A stretch of 58,519 nt of DNA from Marinilactibacillus piezotolerans (GTDB lineage Bacteria; Bacillota; Bacilli; Lactobacillales; Carnobacteriaceae_A). The stretch covers positions 1 through 58,519 of the forward strand of contig NZ_FOSJ01000012.1 in NCBI RefSeq assembly GCF_900114235.1. The letters run 5' to 3'. Shown here one piece after another: positions 17,595-26,245 of the stretch (positions are counted from its first letter, which is position 1; each line of letters opens with the position of its first letter). The notes beneath the pieces were generated by a model that was not told the DNA's origin, ran no database searches, and saw nothing but the letters and a program-made list of their open reading frames with translations. A program made the position numbers and the translations under genes.

Positions 17595-18595
17595 GACTTA
17601 AAATCCTTCTTCTTCCCTACCTTTTGTTTTTTTGCGTGAGTATTCTATTAGCTTTCTCAATTGTCCTTCTCTTTTCTGAAGAAGAATCAGGAAGTTCTAG
17701 CAACATCAATGTGGCTGGCACAAGCATCTCTCAAGAGGTGGAGACCCATAGAGATACTGTAGAACACTATGCAAGGGAATATGAGATCGAAGATCATATA
17801 TCCATTCTGCTTGCCATCATTCAAGTGGAGTCAGGTGGAACAGGAGCGGATGTCATGCAAGCTTCTGAATCCTTGAATCTTCCACCTAACTCTTTGTCTA
17901 CTGAAGAATCCATTGAACAAGGAACAAAGTATTTCTCTGAACTAATTCAATCTGTAGAAGAACAGGATTTAGATGTCGATACAGCCATTCAAGCGTATAA
18001 CTTTGGCGGAGCCTTTATTGACTATGTCGCTGAACGAGGAAATGAATATTCCTTTGACCTCGCAGAAGCATTTGCCAGAGAACAAGCTGATGGAAATCAA
18101 GTCACTTACTCGAATCCTCTTGCGGTTGAAGAAAATGGTGGCTGGCGTTATAGCTATGGGAATATGTTTTACGTGCCTTTAATCCATCAATTCCTAAACA
18201 CTCCTTCAGAAGGCGAATGGATCCGTCCAGCAGAAGGCATGGTGACTTCTCCCTTTGGCTATCGCATTCATCCAATCTATGGTGACCGACGAATGCATAC
18301 AGGAATTGATATTGCGGGAAGCGGTCCGATTATAGCTGCTCGTTCTGGAACAGTTGTAGCAGCTTCTTATAACCGTGGCTTAGGCTACTTCGTTCAACTT
18401 GATCATGGCGATGGCTATCAATCGGTGTACGGACACATGCAGCCGAACTTACAAGTATCAATTGGAGATACGATTGAACAAGGACAACGACTAGGCACGA
18501 TGGGAACCACTGGTACTTCTACTGGAGTGCATTTAGATTTCAAGATTTTGAAGGATGGCGACTATGTGGATCCTGCCCCATACATTGGCTTATAA
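17591..18595 (+). CDS. Bifunctional wall hydrolase: lysozyme-like domain plus M23 peptidase (Tn916 Orf14 position)
   Basis: The protein has 334 aa. An N-terminal membrane anchor (residues 5-28) is followed by a bacteriophage-lysozyme-like domain (about 55-165, catalytic Glu80 in IIQVESGG). The C-terminal domain is of LytM/M23 type (about 213-334, SPFGYRIHPIYGD, His236/Asp240 in HTGID, His282 in GHM). It would open peptidoglycan for the mating channel. In Tn916 Orf14 and ICEBs1 CwlT the second domain is NlpC/P60; here it is M23. The usual final HLHF motif reads HLDF (His314-Leu-Asp316), so the third zinc ligand is Asp rather than His. The domain may have altered or no activity. Confidence 0.9.
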   Translation: MRLKILLLPYLLFFCVSILLAFSIVLLFSEEESGSSSNINVAGTSISQEVETHRDTVEHYAREYEIEDHISILLAIIQVESGGTGADVMQASESLNLPPNSLSTEESIEQGTKYFSELIQSVEEQDLDVDTAIQAYNFGGAFIDYVAERGNEYSFDLAEAFAREQADGNQVTYSNPLAVEENGGWRYSYGNMFYVPLIHQFLNTPSEGEWIRPAEGMVTSPFGYRIHPIYGDRRMHTGIDIAGSGPIIAARSGTVVAASYNRGLGYFVQLDHGDGYQSVYGHMQPNLQVSIGDTIEQGQRLGTMGTTGTSTGVHLDFKILKDGDYVDPAPYIGL

Positions 18596-18619
18596 ATTGG
18601 AATGAAAGAAGGTTGACTC

Positions 18620-19525
18620 ATGATCTTTAAGAAAAAAGAGAAACAGAAAGAAAATAAGAAACCCAAAGTTTCATCCATCAATCCACGAAAGAAACTTGTC
18701 CTCACACTTTGGGTATTTTTAGGACTGAGCTTTAGCTTTGCGATCTACAAACATTTCACTGCTATAGATACTCACACGGTAGAGGAAAGAATATATGTGG
18801 AGGAGCAACTTATTGATACAAACAGTGTAGAAAATTTTGTCCGAAACTTTGCGCAAGTCTATTATACGTGGGAAGCAGACAATGAAGAGTCCTTGGAGGA
18901 ACGAAACAGTCAGTTAGAAAACTATTTAACCGAAGACCTCCATTCCTTAAATAGTGTCATGATTCCAAATGACGTACCTACCTCTTCCTCTGTACAGAAT
19001 GTGCAAATATGGTCTGTTACAGAAAGCGAAGAAGACAATCAATATAATGTGATCTATTCTGTTTCTCAACGAATTACGGAAGAAGAGGAGGATGAACAAG
19101 TCATTGAATCTTTTTATGAAGTGACCGTATATGAAGATGAAGAAAAGAATGTAGTGATTATCCGAAATCCCACACTTACGACTTCTCCTACAAAATCTGC
19201 TTATCAACCCGCTCCTCTAGAAAATGACAATTCCTTAGATTCAGAAACTCGAGAAGAAATAGATGAATTTCTTTCAACATTCTTTTCCCTCTACCCTACC
19301 GCAAGCGAACGTGAACTCTCTTATTACGTAGAAGATGATGTGCTTCCAGTAATTAATCAAGAGTATGTCTTTTCAGAACTCATTAACCCTGTCTATATTC
19401 AAGAAGGCGAATATGTTCGAGTCTCTGTTTATGTACGTTACCAAGATGAGCGGACTCAAGCAGATCAACTATCACAATATGAATTACTGCTTTGCCAATC
19501 CGACACTTGGAAAATTAAAGAATAA
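18620..19525 (+). CDS. TcpC-family conjugation protein (Tn916 Orf13)
   Basis: The protein has 301 aa: a basic N-terminus, one membrane segment (about residues 28-45), then two NTF2-like domains outside (first near FVRNFAQVYYTWEADNEES, second near EIDEFLSTFFSLYPTAS), as in TcpC/ConB (VirB8-like). It anchors the channel in the membrane. It is the last gene of the transfer operon and is followed within 4 bases by a strong terminator. The start follows GAAAGAAGG. Confidence 0.9.
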   Translation: MIFKKKEKQKENKKPKVSSINPRKKLVLTLWVFLGLSFSFAIYKHFTAIDTHTVEERIYVEEQLIDTNSVENFVRNFAQVYYTWEADNEESLEERNSQLENYLTEDLHSLNSVMIPNDVPTSSSVQNVQIWSVTESEEDNQYNVIYSVSQRITEEEEDEQVIESFYEVTVYEDEEKNVVIIRNPTLTTSPTKSAYQPAPLENDNSLDSETREEIDEFLSTFFSLYPTASERELSYYVEDDVLPVINQEYVFSELINPVYIQEGEYVRVSVYVRYQDERTQADQLSQYELLLCQSDTWKIKE

Positions 19526-19528
19526 TTT

Positions 19529-19580
19529 AAGAGAAGCATATTTCAAATCAAGAATTAGTAAAAATATGCTTCTCTTTTAT
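19529..19580 (+). terminator. Terminator of the transfer operon
   Basis: Perfect 15-bp arms (19529-19543 and 19562-19576) are followed by TTTAT. It separates the transfer operon from the convergent cargo pair and may serve both strands. Confidence 0.85.
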
Positions 19581-19606
19581 CTTTCGGTAATTACCACCAG
19601 ATTTTT

Positions 19607-20782
19607 TTATTTCTGCCATAATTTATCATTTGGCGGGTATGCACCCTTGATGTGTTTGATAAACTCTTTACGTATTTGATTATTTAGTAACCTTAAATTT
19701 TGATAATTGTGAACATTTATACTCTTAACAATTTTATCAATGCTTTTCTTATTTAAGTTTTTATCATGAATAGAGTTGAATTCATCAACATACTTTTTCA
19801 ACCTTGTATAGATATATATTTCTTTATCTTTCACATTTAGTGGATTAAACAAGCTAACTAGATTGAATCTCGATCTTAATTCTGGAGAAAAAACTTGCTC
19901 AAATTTCTCTTCTGGTACATTTGATGTAAAAACAAAAATATAACCATTTAGATTTAATGAGTCTCCTTGTGAATTAGTGGCATATCCTGTTTCTAAAACT
20001 TCAAGAAAGTAGTTAAACACCTTACCATCTGCTTTTTCGAATTCATCAATTAAAATTATTCCAGTATCAGAATTATAAATCTTCTCAAAGAGTTCGCCGG
20101 TTTCACTTCCAATATATCCTCTGGGACTTCCAATCAAACTATTCAATGATTCCTGACTACTATAATTACCAAAATTTATTTTTGCTAGTTGCTTCTTTCC
20201 ACCCAACAATGAATGTAATGTTCTTGCAACTTCAGTTTTTCCAACACCCGACATTCCCATCAGAAATATAGAAAATATATCACTTTCACCTATTGAATTC
20301 AATATTTTATATTCCAAGAACTTCTCACCCATTGATTCCTTAAATCTATCGTGCCCTAGAATGTTTTTGGAAAAGTTACCTACTAATTGTTCTATTCCCT
20401 GTCTATTAAGATCTGTTATCTTCTTAACTATGTTACTTTCTTGTACTTCTGAAGGTTCTTTTTCACTCTTAAAATATTGAACATCTTCAAAAATAGTATC
20501 CATTTGATCTAATACATGCTTATCCGCAAAATCAGCAAAAAAAGTATGTTGGGATAATTCATTATTAACAATTCTTTCCAAAAAAAGCATATTATTAGAC
20601 CCATTAAAAGATCTAAGATCAATTAATATCTCTTCTTCATAGTACTCTTCTATATCATCAATCAAATTATTTGTCGAGAAATTAAAAGCTTTAGAAATAG
20701 GAAGTAATTTTTTACCTTCTAGAACGATTTTATTTTTAAATTCTTCATAATCGTCTATATTAATTAATAATAGTCTACTCAT
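19607..20782 (-). CDS. ClpB-like single-ring AAA+ unfoldase (cargo)
   Basis: The protein has 391 aa from ATG 20782. About 145 helical N-terminal residues of unknown type precede one Hsp100 D2-like AAA+ module. The motifs seen are Walker A GMSGVGKT (about 176-183), aromatic pore loop SPRGYIGSETGEL (about 219-231), Walker B IILIDEFEKAD (about 242-252), sensor 1 FVFTSN, and Arg-finger region SPELRSRFN. The pore loop implies that it pulls a polypeptide through the ring, but no ClpP-binding loop or N-domain is visible. Its start overlaps the stop of the upstream gene by 8 bases (ATGAGTAG), so the two are translationally coupled. A GTG 5 codons upstream is the alternative start. It is AT-rich compared with the conjugation genes. 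A role in defence or element control is a guess from context. Confidence 0.85.
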   Translation of the reverse strand: MSRLLLINIDDYEEFKNKIVLEGKKLLPISKAFNFSTNNLIDDIEEYYEEEILIDLRSFNGSNNMLFLERIVNNELSQHTFFADFADKHVLDQMDTIFEDVQYFKSEKEPSEVQESNIVKKITDLNRQGIEQLVGNFSKNILGHDRFKESMGEKFLEYKILNSIGESDIFSIFLMGMSGVGKTEVARTLHSLLGGKKQLAKINFGNYSSQESLNSLIGSPRGYIGSETGELFEKIYNSDTGIILIDEFEKADGKVFNYFLEVLETGYATNSQGDSLNLNGYIFVFTSNVPEEKFEQVFSPELRSRFNLVSLFNPLNVKDKEIYIYTRLKKYVDEFNSIHDKNLNKKSIDKIVKSINVHNYQNLRLLNNQIRKEFIKHIKGAYPPNDKLWQK

Positions 20783-21644
20783 CTCCTGTATCCTCACTTT
20801 TAATTTTAATATCTTGAAGCACTGCTATAGTATCCACAAAATGAAATTTTTCAATGTTATTATTAATTAAGTCTTTACCTGTCTTTTCTAAATCTTTCTC
20901 AGAGTATGATGAATTTTCATATTGTTTCTCTTCTTTCGTGTTTTCCCCAACATTTTGAAAGAAATCGAATGTATTTGTAAGGTCATTTCTGTTTACAACA
21001 CCTTTATATACACCAACTAGGGAAATGTTTCCTATTAGCAAATCATCTACAGAATAGCTACTTTGAAATTCATCATTAAGAGGGATTTTGAAAAACAAAC
21101 CTTCTTTATTTGTTATGTTGCAACATAACAAATAGAAGTAATCAGATAACATAGAATTTAATAATTTATCTGCATTCAAAGACATTCCTTCAACCTTGAA
21201 ACCATCTATATCCCTAATTGATCCAGGTCTCATTGCTTTGGCTGCTCGAACGTTTTCTTCGTTTAAAATATATAATTGCAGCTTATCTAGTTTGATAAGC
21301 TCACCCTCTGTTTTCTCATTTAGCTTTTTCAATTCTGTATCCACTGCAATCCTTAGGATACTGTTTAGCAAAATAGAGTTTGAATGAATTACTCTAATAT
21401 TGTGATTAATAGATTGAACAGATCCTTCCTCACTCTTCAATTCTACGTTCCCTTTTAACGCAGCTTGGATTCTTCCTAAAAGAGTATTCCCTAGTGAAGT
21501 ATTTACTTCTCCTTCTAGTGATTTTGTTGATCCATCTTGTTTATTCTGGCTGGTTCTTTCCTCTTTCGATTCAATTATTTCATTGTCTTTAAGCATAGCT
21601 ATTTCAAATGCCTTACTATAATTCAAATAATAAATATTAAACAT
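20775..21644 (-). CDS. Unknown partner protein of the ClpB-like unfoldase (cargo)
   Basis: The protein has 289 aa. I do not recognise it securely; the start MFNIYYLNYSKAFEIAMLKDN and overall layout recall DUF6414-type proteins, unverified. It has a charged, flexible stretch (residues 22-60), a mixed alpha/beta core (about 75-225) and a Lys/Glu/Asn-rich region to the end. There is no signal peptide or membrane segment. It starts behind AGGGGGAA and is followed directly by the AAA+ gene in an 8-base overlap. One hypothesis is that it selects substrates for, or is remodelled by, the unfoldase. The pair has its own transcription unit on the strand opposite the transfer genes. Confidence 0.75.
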   Translation of the reverse strand: MFNIYYLNYSKAFEIAMLKDNEIIESKEERTSQNKQDGSTKSLEGEVNTSLGNTLLGRIQAALKGNVELKSEEGSVQSINHNIRVIHSNSILLNSILRIAVDTELKKLNEKTEGELIKLDKLQLYILNEENVRAAKAMRPGSIRDIDGFKVEGMSLNADKLLNSMLSDYFYLLCCNITNKEGLFFKIPLNDEFQSSYSVDDLLIGNISLVGVYKGVVNRNDLTNTFDFFQNVGENTKEEKQYENSSYSEKDLEKTGKDLINNNIEKFHFVDTIAVLQDIKIKSEDTGDE

Positions 21645-21771
21645 ACGGTATTCCCCCTATAGTTAATTGTTTTAATTACATCTATGTTCTATATCTTTCA
21701 TTGTCTAAATAGTACCACTCTCGCCCCTCCAACGCAAATGTACGTTCCCAAATGTTTTGTTAATTATATTA

Positions 21772-21816
21772 AAAAATGCTTTACTTTAGCAGAGTTCCCT
21801 AAAGCAAGGCATTTTT
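21772..21816 (-). terminator. Terminator after the M28 peptidase gene
   Basis: Eighteen-base arms with two mismatches (21772-21789 and 21799-21816), followed on the minus strand by TTTTTTAAT. Confidence 0.8.
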
Positions 21817-21829
21817 GTCTATTAATAAC

Positions 21830-23911
21830 TTAAGATAGTTTATTTAACTTACTTAGTACACATTCTATATCTGTCATATCTAATTCTTTATTTATTGATC
21901 GTAAAACATCATACTCTCTATCCAATGTATAAAGTAAAATCTCATACTGAGATTCATAAATCTCTTTCAATTGAGCTACTTCCTCATCAAGCTCATGATT
22001 TCCTTGTTGAAGTTTTTCCATGAGTCCATTTATCACATCATACATATCTGGAAAGGGTAATGTTTGATTCGTTCCCCAACTTTGAGGAATAATTGAATCA
22101 TCATAGGCTTTAATTGCGACTCTTGTGTAGACTTCCTTATCAAATAATTGAGCCATATAATTTTGATCCAGTTCTTGGATACTTTGCAATGCTTCACTAG
22201 GATCCCCCTTTTCTAATCCTTGGAGAAGATCTTCTATGATTGTTACATACTTGTATGGCTGTGTATGCCCAATTATGTGAGAATCAAATGCATTCAGCTT
22301 AATTATATTCTCTTGAATTTGCTTGTTTATGTGAAGTAATCCTTGATTTAATTCACTAGCAGATTCAACTATACTTTCCAGCTTTTCTTCTGAAATTCCG
22401 TTCTTTTTAGTTTGTTCAAACAATTGATTTGCTTGTAGAATCGTTTCATACTTTGCTTTCGATTTTTCATAAAAGGTTTCACTTTCGCTTTTCATTTCTT
22501 CAAACTTCGAATAGAGACCTTTTAACCTTTGTTGATCTATTTCATCCCAGTAGGAAGACGCGTAAGGCGTAAAATCGAAAGGTGCGATCAGCGTTTGGTC
22601 AAAAGCTATATTCAACAGTCCGAAAATCTTATTGTTGAAATCAAATGCTTCTGGTTCATATCTATCAACATTGTCATATTGTGTATGATCATAATTTTCG
22701 AATGAGTCAGGATCATCGCCTCCCCAATGCACAGACACATTACCGAAGGTTGGTACTCCTGCATTAGCAAACACGATATCATCTGCCATTGCTGTAGGGA
22801 TTTCATAAAAATCATATTCAAGAGGTAAATCGAATTTTTCTACAAATGAAGCTAATGCCTCTCGGTAAATTCCTGTTCCTACAAGAATAAAAGCGCCTAA
22901 CTGATCTAATGCTGTTAACTCAAAGTTACAATAAACTAGGGTATTTGATACCCATTCAGGATGATCAGATACAATCGCATGAGCTCCCCCTAAAAAGGAG
23001 TATCTTGTGTCTGCTAGTCTGCTTTCTTCCGCACCATTTGTGACAAAAATGATGGTGTTTTCTGGTTGGTATCCTGAATCAATCATTGCTTTTGCAATGG
23101 TCAGTTGACTACCTAAAGAGGAGGCATTATCTTGAAAACCATCCCAGAATGCATCATAGTGTCCACCAATAATGATATATTTTTCAGGATTTTTCCCAAT
23201 TATTTTTCCATGAACATAATATGCCTCTGCTTCACGGTCAATGGTTACATCTATTTTAATCAATCCTGTGAGTGGGGTATTTTTCTTAGATAATGATCGT
23301 AGCTTATCTCCGTCACCTTTATTCAGGATAACGGCAGGGATATTCAGTTTTCCTAAAATATCATGGATTGTAATGAGGTCGTCTTTATACGTTCCAGCAC
23401 CCCCAACGACTGTAGCAATGACTGCTTTTGCTCCTCGAACTTCCGCTTGAGTGAATAACGTATTGTACCAGAAGCTATGAGTGGCGTCTGTATCTACTAA
23501 GACAATTTTATCTTTCACATCTACATTCTCATAGTTTGGTGCGGTTCCATCCCCTACATAGATAATCTCTCCTTCTAGACCTTCAGGTGATGTTCCCTCT
23601 AAACAGGTAAATGAACCTGCTTCCATTAACGGTAAGGTTTCTTCAGGTGTAGAAACGGAAACACTTGCTCCTTTAAATTCCCAAGCGTCTACTGGAAAGC
23701 TTTCTTTTGTTACTTCTTGTAAACCGATGTCTTTCATCTCTTGTTCTATCCACTGAGCAGCTTCATGTTCAGCTTGTGTTCCTGACGTACGAAAACCGAA
23801 AGAATTGGTTTTAAATTCAAGCAACTTTTTCGCTACTTCAAATCCATAATCTGAATCTACCTCGTTAATATACTTCTTCTCAATAGTAGATAATTTTTGT
23901 TCATTAATCAT
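21830..23911 (-). CDS. M28-family zinc metallopeptidase with PA domain
   Basis: The protein has 693 aa. A PA-like domain is inserted at about residues 85-215. The M28 core follows, with zinc ligands visible as His251 (GGHYDA), Asp261 (QDNASS), Glu295/Glu296 (GAEES), Glu331 (NFELTA) and His409 (YDHTQYDN). A long helical C-terminal region (about 450-693) is additional to the usual core. No signal peptide is seen, so it should act inside the cell, probably as an aminopeptidase. It is the last gene of the GNAT-MATE-peptidase unit behind a MerR-type operator. Given that company, degradation of a toxic or antibiotic peptide is a possible role, by inference. Confidence 0.88.
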   Translation of the reverse strand: MINEQKLSTIEKKYINEVDSDYGFEVAKKLLEFKTNSFGFRTSGTQAEHEAAQWIEQEMKDIGLQEVTKESFPVDAWEFKGASVSVSTPEETLPLMEAGSFTCLEGTSPEGLEGEIIYVGDGTAPNYENVDVKDKIVLVDTDATHSFWYNTLFTQAEVRGAKAVIATVVGGAGTYKDDLITIHDILGKLNIPAVILNKGDGDKLRSLSKKNTPLTGLIKIDVTIDREAEAYYVHGKIIGKNPEKYIIIGGHYDAFWDGFQDNASSLGSQLTIAKAMIDSGYQPENTIIFVTNGAEESRLADTRYSFLGGAHAIVSDHPEWVSNTLVYCNFELTALDQLGAFILVGTGIYREALASFVEKFDLPLEYDFYEIPTAMADDIVFANAGVPTFGNVSVHWGGDDPDSFENYDHTQYDNVDRYEPEAFDFNNKIFGLLNIAFDQTLIAPFDFTPYASSYWDEIDQQRLKGLYSKFEEMKSESETFYEKSKAKYETILQANQLFEQTKKNGISEEKLESIVESASELNQGLLHINKQIQENIIKLNAFDSHIIGHTQPYKYVTIIEDLLQGLEKGDPSEALQSIQELDQNYMAQLFDKEVYTRVAIKAYDDSIIPQSWGTNQTLPFPDMYDVINGLMEKLQQGNHELDEEVAQLKEIYESQYEILLYTLDREYDVLRSINKELDMTDIECVLSKLNKLS

Positions 23912-23985
23912 TTAAATCTTCCTTTCCGTTCATTATTATTACTATAATGGTGGCTCACATTAGCTCATTCATAAAATTTTATTTT

Positions 23986-25350
23986 CTAAGTTAAATCCTT
24001 CGCTCTGAAATACCCAAGCGGATATTTTTTCAAAAACAGTAAACCTATAAAGAATGCGCTGACTTCAATGAATACGAAAGTGAGCCAAAGGCCTGTGTCT
24101 CCAAAAATGAGGGGCAGAACAATCAATCCAAATGCTGGCGCAATAACCGTTCGATAAATCGTAATCACACCAGAACGTACAGGATCGTTTAGAGATGTGT
24201 AGTAGGTCGCTACAAAAGCATTGAACCCTGAAAATAAGAACGACAGCGAAAAAATCATTAATATTTCAGAAGCATGATTGATAACGACTTGTTCTGTAAC
24301 AAAAATTTGGGCAATTTCTCCTGAAAATAGAACTGATAGCCCAGTTAATACGATCCCACAAATAAAACTAATTTTTATTGCAAGGTTTCGTGTTTCTTTT
24401 ACTCGTTCATAAAGTTTGGCTCCAAAGTTATAACTTAATAAGGCTTGGTTCCCTTCAGCTATTCCATATCCAATCGAACGAACGAATTCAGTAACCTGCA
24501 TAGAAACAGCAAATGCAGCCACTCCTGATTCTCCTAAACGCTGCAAAATCATCACATTGACAATGGCTCCAGTAAGAGCTGCTGTGATATTTGTCAAAAA
24601 TTCTGAGAAGCCGTTATAAAAGATCCGTTTAATCTGAATAAAGCGGAAAGTAGGAAACTCAAAATTCCAAGTAGATTTAGAGATAATCACAACCATACAT
24701 ACTACAAATGTAATAAATTGAGATAGCCCTGTAGCAATCGCTGCTCCCCTCATTCCTAACTGATAATGCGCCACCAAAAGATAATCAAGAAAGATATTAA
24801 CTAATGGACCTAAAACCATACTTAGCATTGCAAGGTACGGTCTTTCATCTAACTTTATAAACGCACCTAAGGCAAAACTTAATAAAAAGAACGGAACAAA
24901 TACACCCATATGTTGTCCATATTCTGTTATTAACTCTACCGATGTTTCACTTGTCCCTATCCACCTCATTAATCGTGGCACAAACGAATGAATGAATATT
25001 CCTCCCAGCACTCCTAGAATAACTAGGAGTACTGTTGTTACATTGAATAAGTTATTACTCTCTTTGGTGTTGCCTGCTCCTCTTTCAATTCCTGCTAGGG
25101 TAATTCCACCTACCGCAATCATATAAGCAAATCCAGCTAAAAATATGATAAACGGCATGACTAATGTTAATGCAGACAATCCTTCAGCCCCAACATATTG
25201 CCCGATAAATATTGAATCGACAAAGTATGCAATGTTTTGGGTAATCAACATAAAGATTGACGGCAAGGTGTAGTACCAAAATAGTTTAGATATTTTTCCA
25301 GTTTTTAGTGTCTGCGGTGATTTCTCCTCCATAGTTTGTTTTCTCCTCAA
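23986..25350 (-). CDS. MATE-family efflux transporter
   Basis: The protein has 454 aa, twelve membrane segments and two MatE halves (first around FWYYTLPSIFMLITQN, second starting near RIFYNGFSEFLTN). It resembles NorM/MepA-type drug exporters driven by Na+ or H+. The start MRRKQTMEEKSP offers a second Met at residue 7. It lies 49 bases after the GNAT gene and 74 bases before the peptidase gene, in one unit under MerR-type control. The substrate is unknown; cationic drugs and dyes are usual for the family. Confidence 0.92.
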   Translation of the reverse strand: MRRKQTMEEKSPQTLKTGKISKLFWYYTLPSIFMLITQNIAYFVDSIFIGQYVGAEGLSALTLVMPFIIFLAGFAYMIAVGGITLAGIERGAGNTKESNNLFNVTTVLLVILGVLGGIFIHSFVPRLMRWIGTSETSVELITEYGQHMGVFVPFFLLSFALGAFIKLDERPYLAMLSMVLGPLVNIFLDYLLVAHYQLGMRGAAIATGLSQFITFVVCMVVIISKSTWNFEFPTFRFIQIKRIFYNGFSEFLTNITAALTGAIVNVMILQRLGESGVAAFAVSMQVTEFVRSIGYGIAEGNQALLSYNFGAKLYERVKETRNLAIKISFICGIVLTGLSVLFSGEIAQIFVTEQVVINHASEILMIFSLSFLFSGFNAFVATYYTSLNDPVRSGVITIYRTVIAPAFGLIVLPLIFGDTGLWLTFVFIEVSAFFIGLLFLKKYPLGYFRAKDLT

Positions 25351-25399
25351 AAGTTATCTTTTCATTTTTATTATCTTCTTTAATAAACAATCACTTACT

Positions 25400-26035
25400 T
25401 TAAGATACTGTCCCTTTATAAATGTAATATTCGATTGTTTTATCTACTGGCTGCGGAATGTAGCGTTCTACGGCAGTTTGTCGTTTCAACCCCTTATGCT
25501 CATAGAAGCCAAAGTTACATGTTGTATCTGTATACAAAAAGAACTTTTCAATCCTTTTTTCTTTCATTTGATCTAAGAAATACTTAAACAGATTAGAACC
25601 AATCCCTAATCCTTGAGCTCTTGGACTAACTGCAAACAATGCAACTTCCGTATCAAAAGACTCATTCAAACTGTTTAACATTTCTTTGTTGTTGACCATT
25701 GTTCCATATCCTTGATGTTTTAACAGGCTTCTACCTTCTTTAGAAAGGCACAATTGAAAAGCATGCCATACAGCTTTTAGAAAATAGAATCGATCTTTAA
25801 ACTGTTTATCCTTCCCTTTTACATCAGCGATAATCACACCCAATGCTTCTCCATCTACTTCAGCTACTCTCGCAAATGTTTTTCGGCTTAGCTCTGAATA
25901 AAGAAAAAGATGAGCGAAATGCCTGGCTACTTTCTTTGAAAATATTTTGTCGTAATCCCAACTTTCAATAATCACTCTCACAAGTGCTTTGACATCTTCT
26001 TTTTTAAATGCTCTGTATTGTACTGATTGTTTCAT
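25400..26035 (-). CDS. GNAT-family N-acetyltransferase
   Basis: The protein has 211 aa. The GNAT acetyl-CoA site is seen as VSPRAQGLGIGSNLFKYFLDQM (motif A, R/Q-x-x-G-x-G/A), and the tail has CNFGFYEHKGLKR. It would acetylate a small molecule or peptide amine; the substrate is unknown. The ATG at 26035 has GGAGGG at correct distance. The ATG five codons upstream (26050) would overlap that site and lie about 10 bases from the expected transcript start, so it is rejected. It is the first gene of the unit driven by the promoter at 26068-26098. Confidence 0.87.
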   Translation of the reverse strand: MKQSVQYRAFKKEDVKALVRVIIESWDYDKIFSKKVARHFAHLFLYSELSRKTFARVAEVDGEALGVIIADVKGKDKQFKDRFYFLKAVWHAFQLCLSKEGRSLLKHQGYGTMVNNKEMLNSLNESFDTEVALFAVSPRAQGLGIGSNLFKYFLDQMKEKRIEKFFLYTDTTCNFGFYEHKGLKRQTAVERYIPQPVDKTIEYYIYKGTVS

Positions 26036-26067
26036 TTTGCATCCCTCCATATTTTTTGAACATCTTT

Positions 26068-26098
26068 ACTATAAACTGTACAGTTACTGTATAGTCAA
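26068..26098 (-). promoter_or_regulatory. MerR-type promoter/operator for the GNAT-MATE-peptidase unit
   Basis: On the minus strand: TTGACT (26093-26098), a 19-base spacer, TATAGT (26068-26073). The spacer contains a dyad closely matching the operator at 27065-27095 (TACAGTAACTGTACAGTT). The over-long spacer is the hallmark of MerR-activated promoters. Confidence 0.82.
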
Positions 26099-26245
26099 GC
26101 ATATGATTTATTCACTACTTTATGTTTTTAAAAGTTGTTCACAAATAGAAAATATTGATGCATAAATAAAAAAACATGTACTCACGTTTAGCAGAAATTC
26201 TTCCACTAAATAGTAAGCACATGCTTCCCAATATTATTTGTTCTC

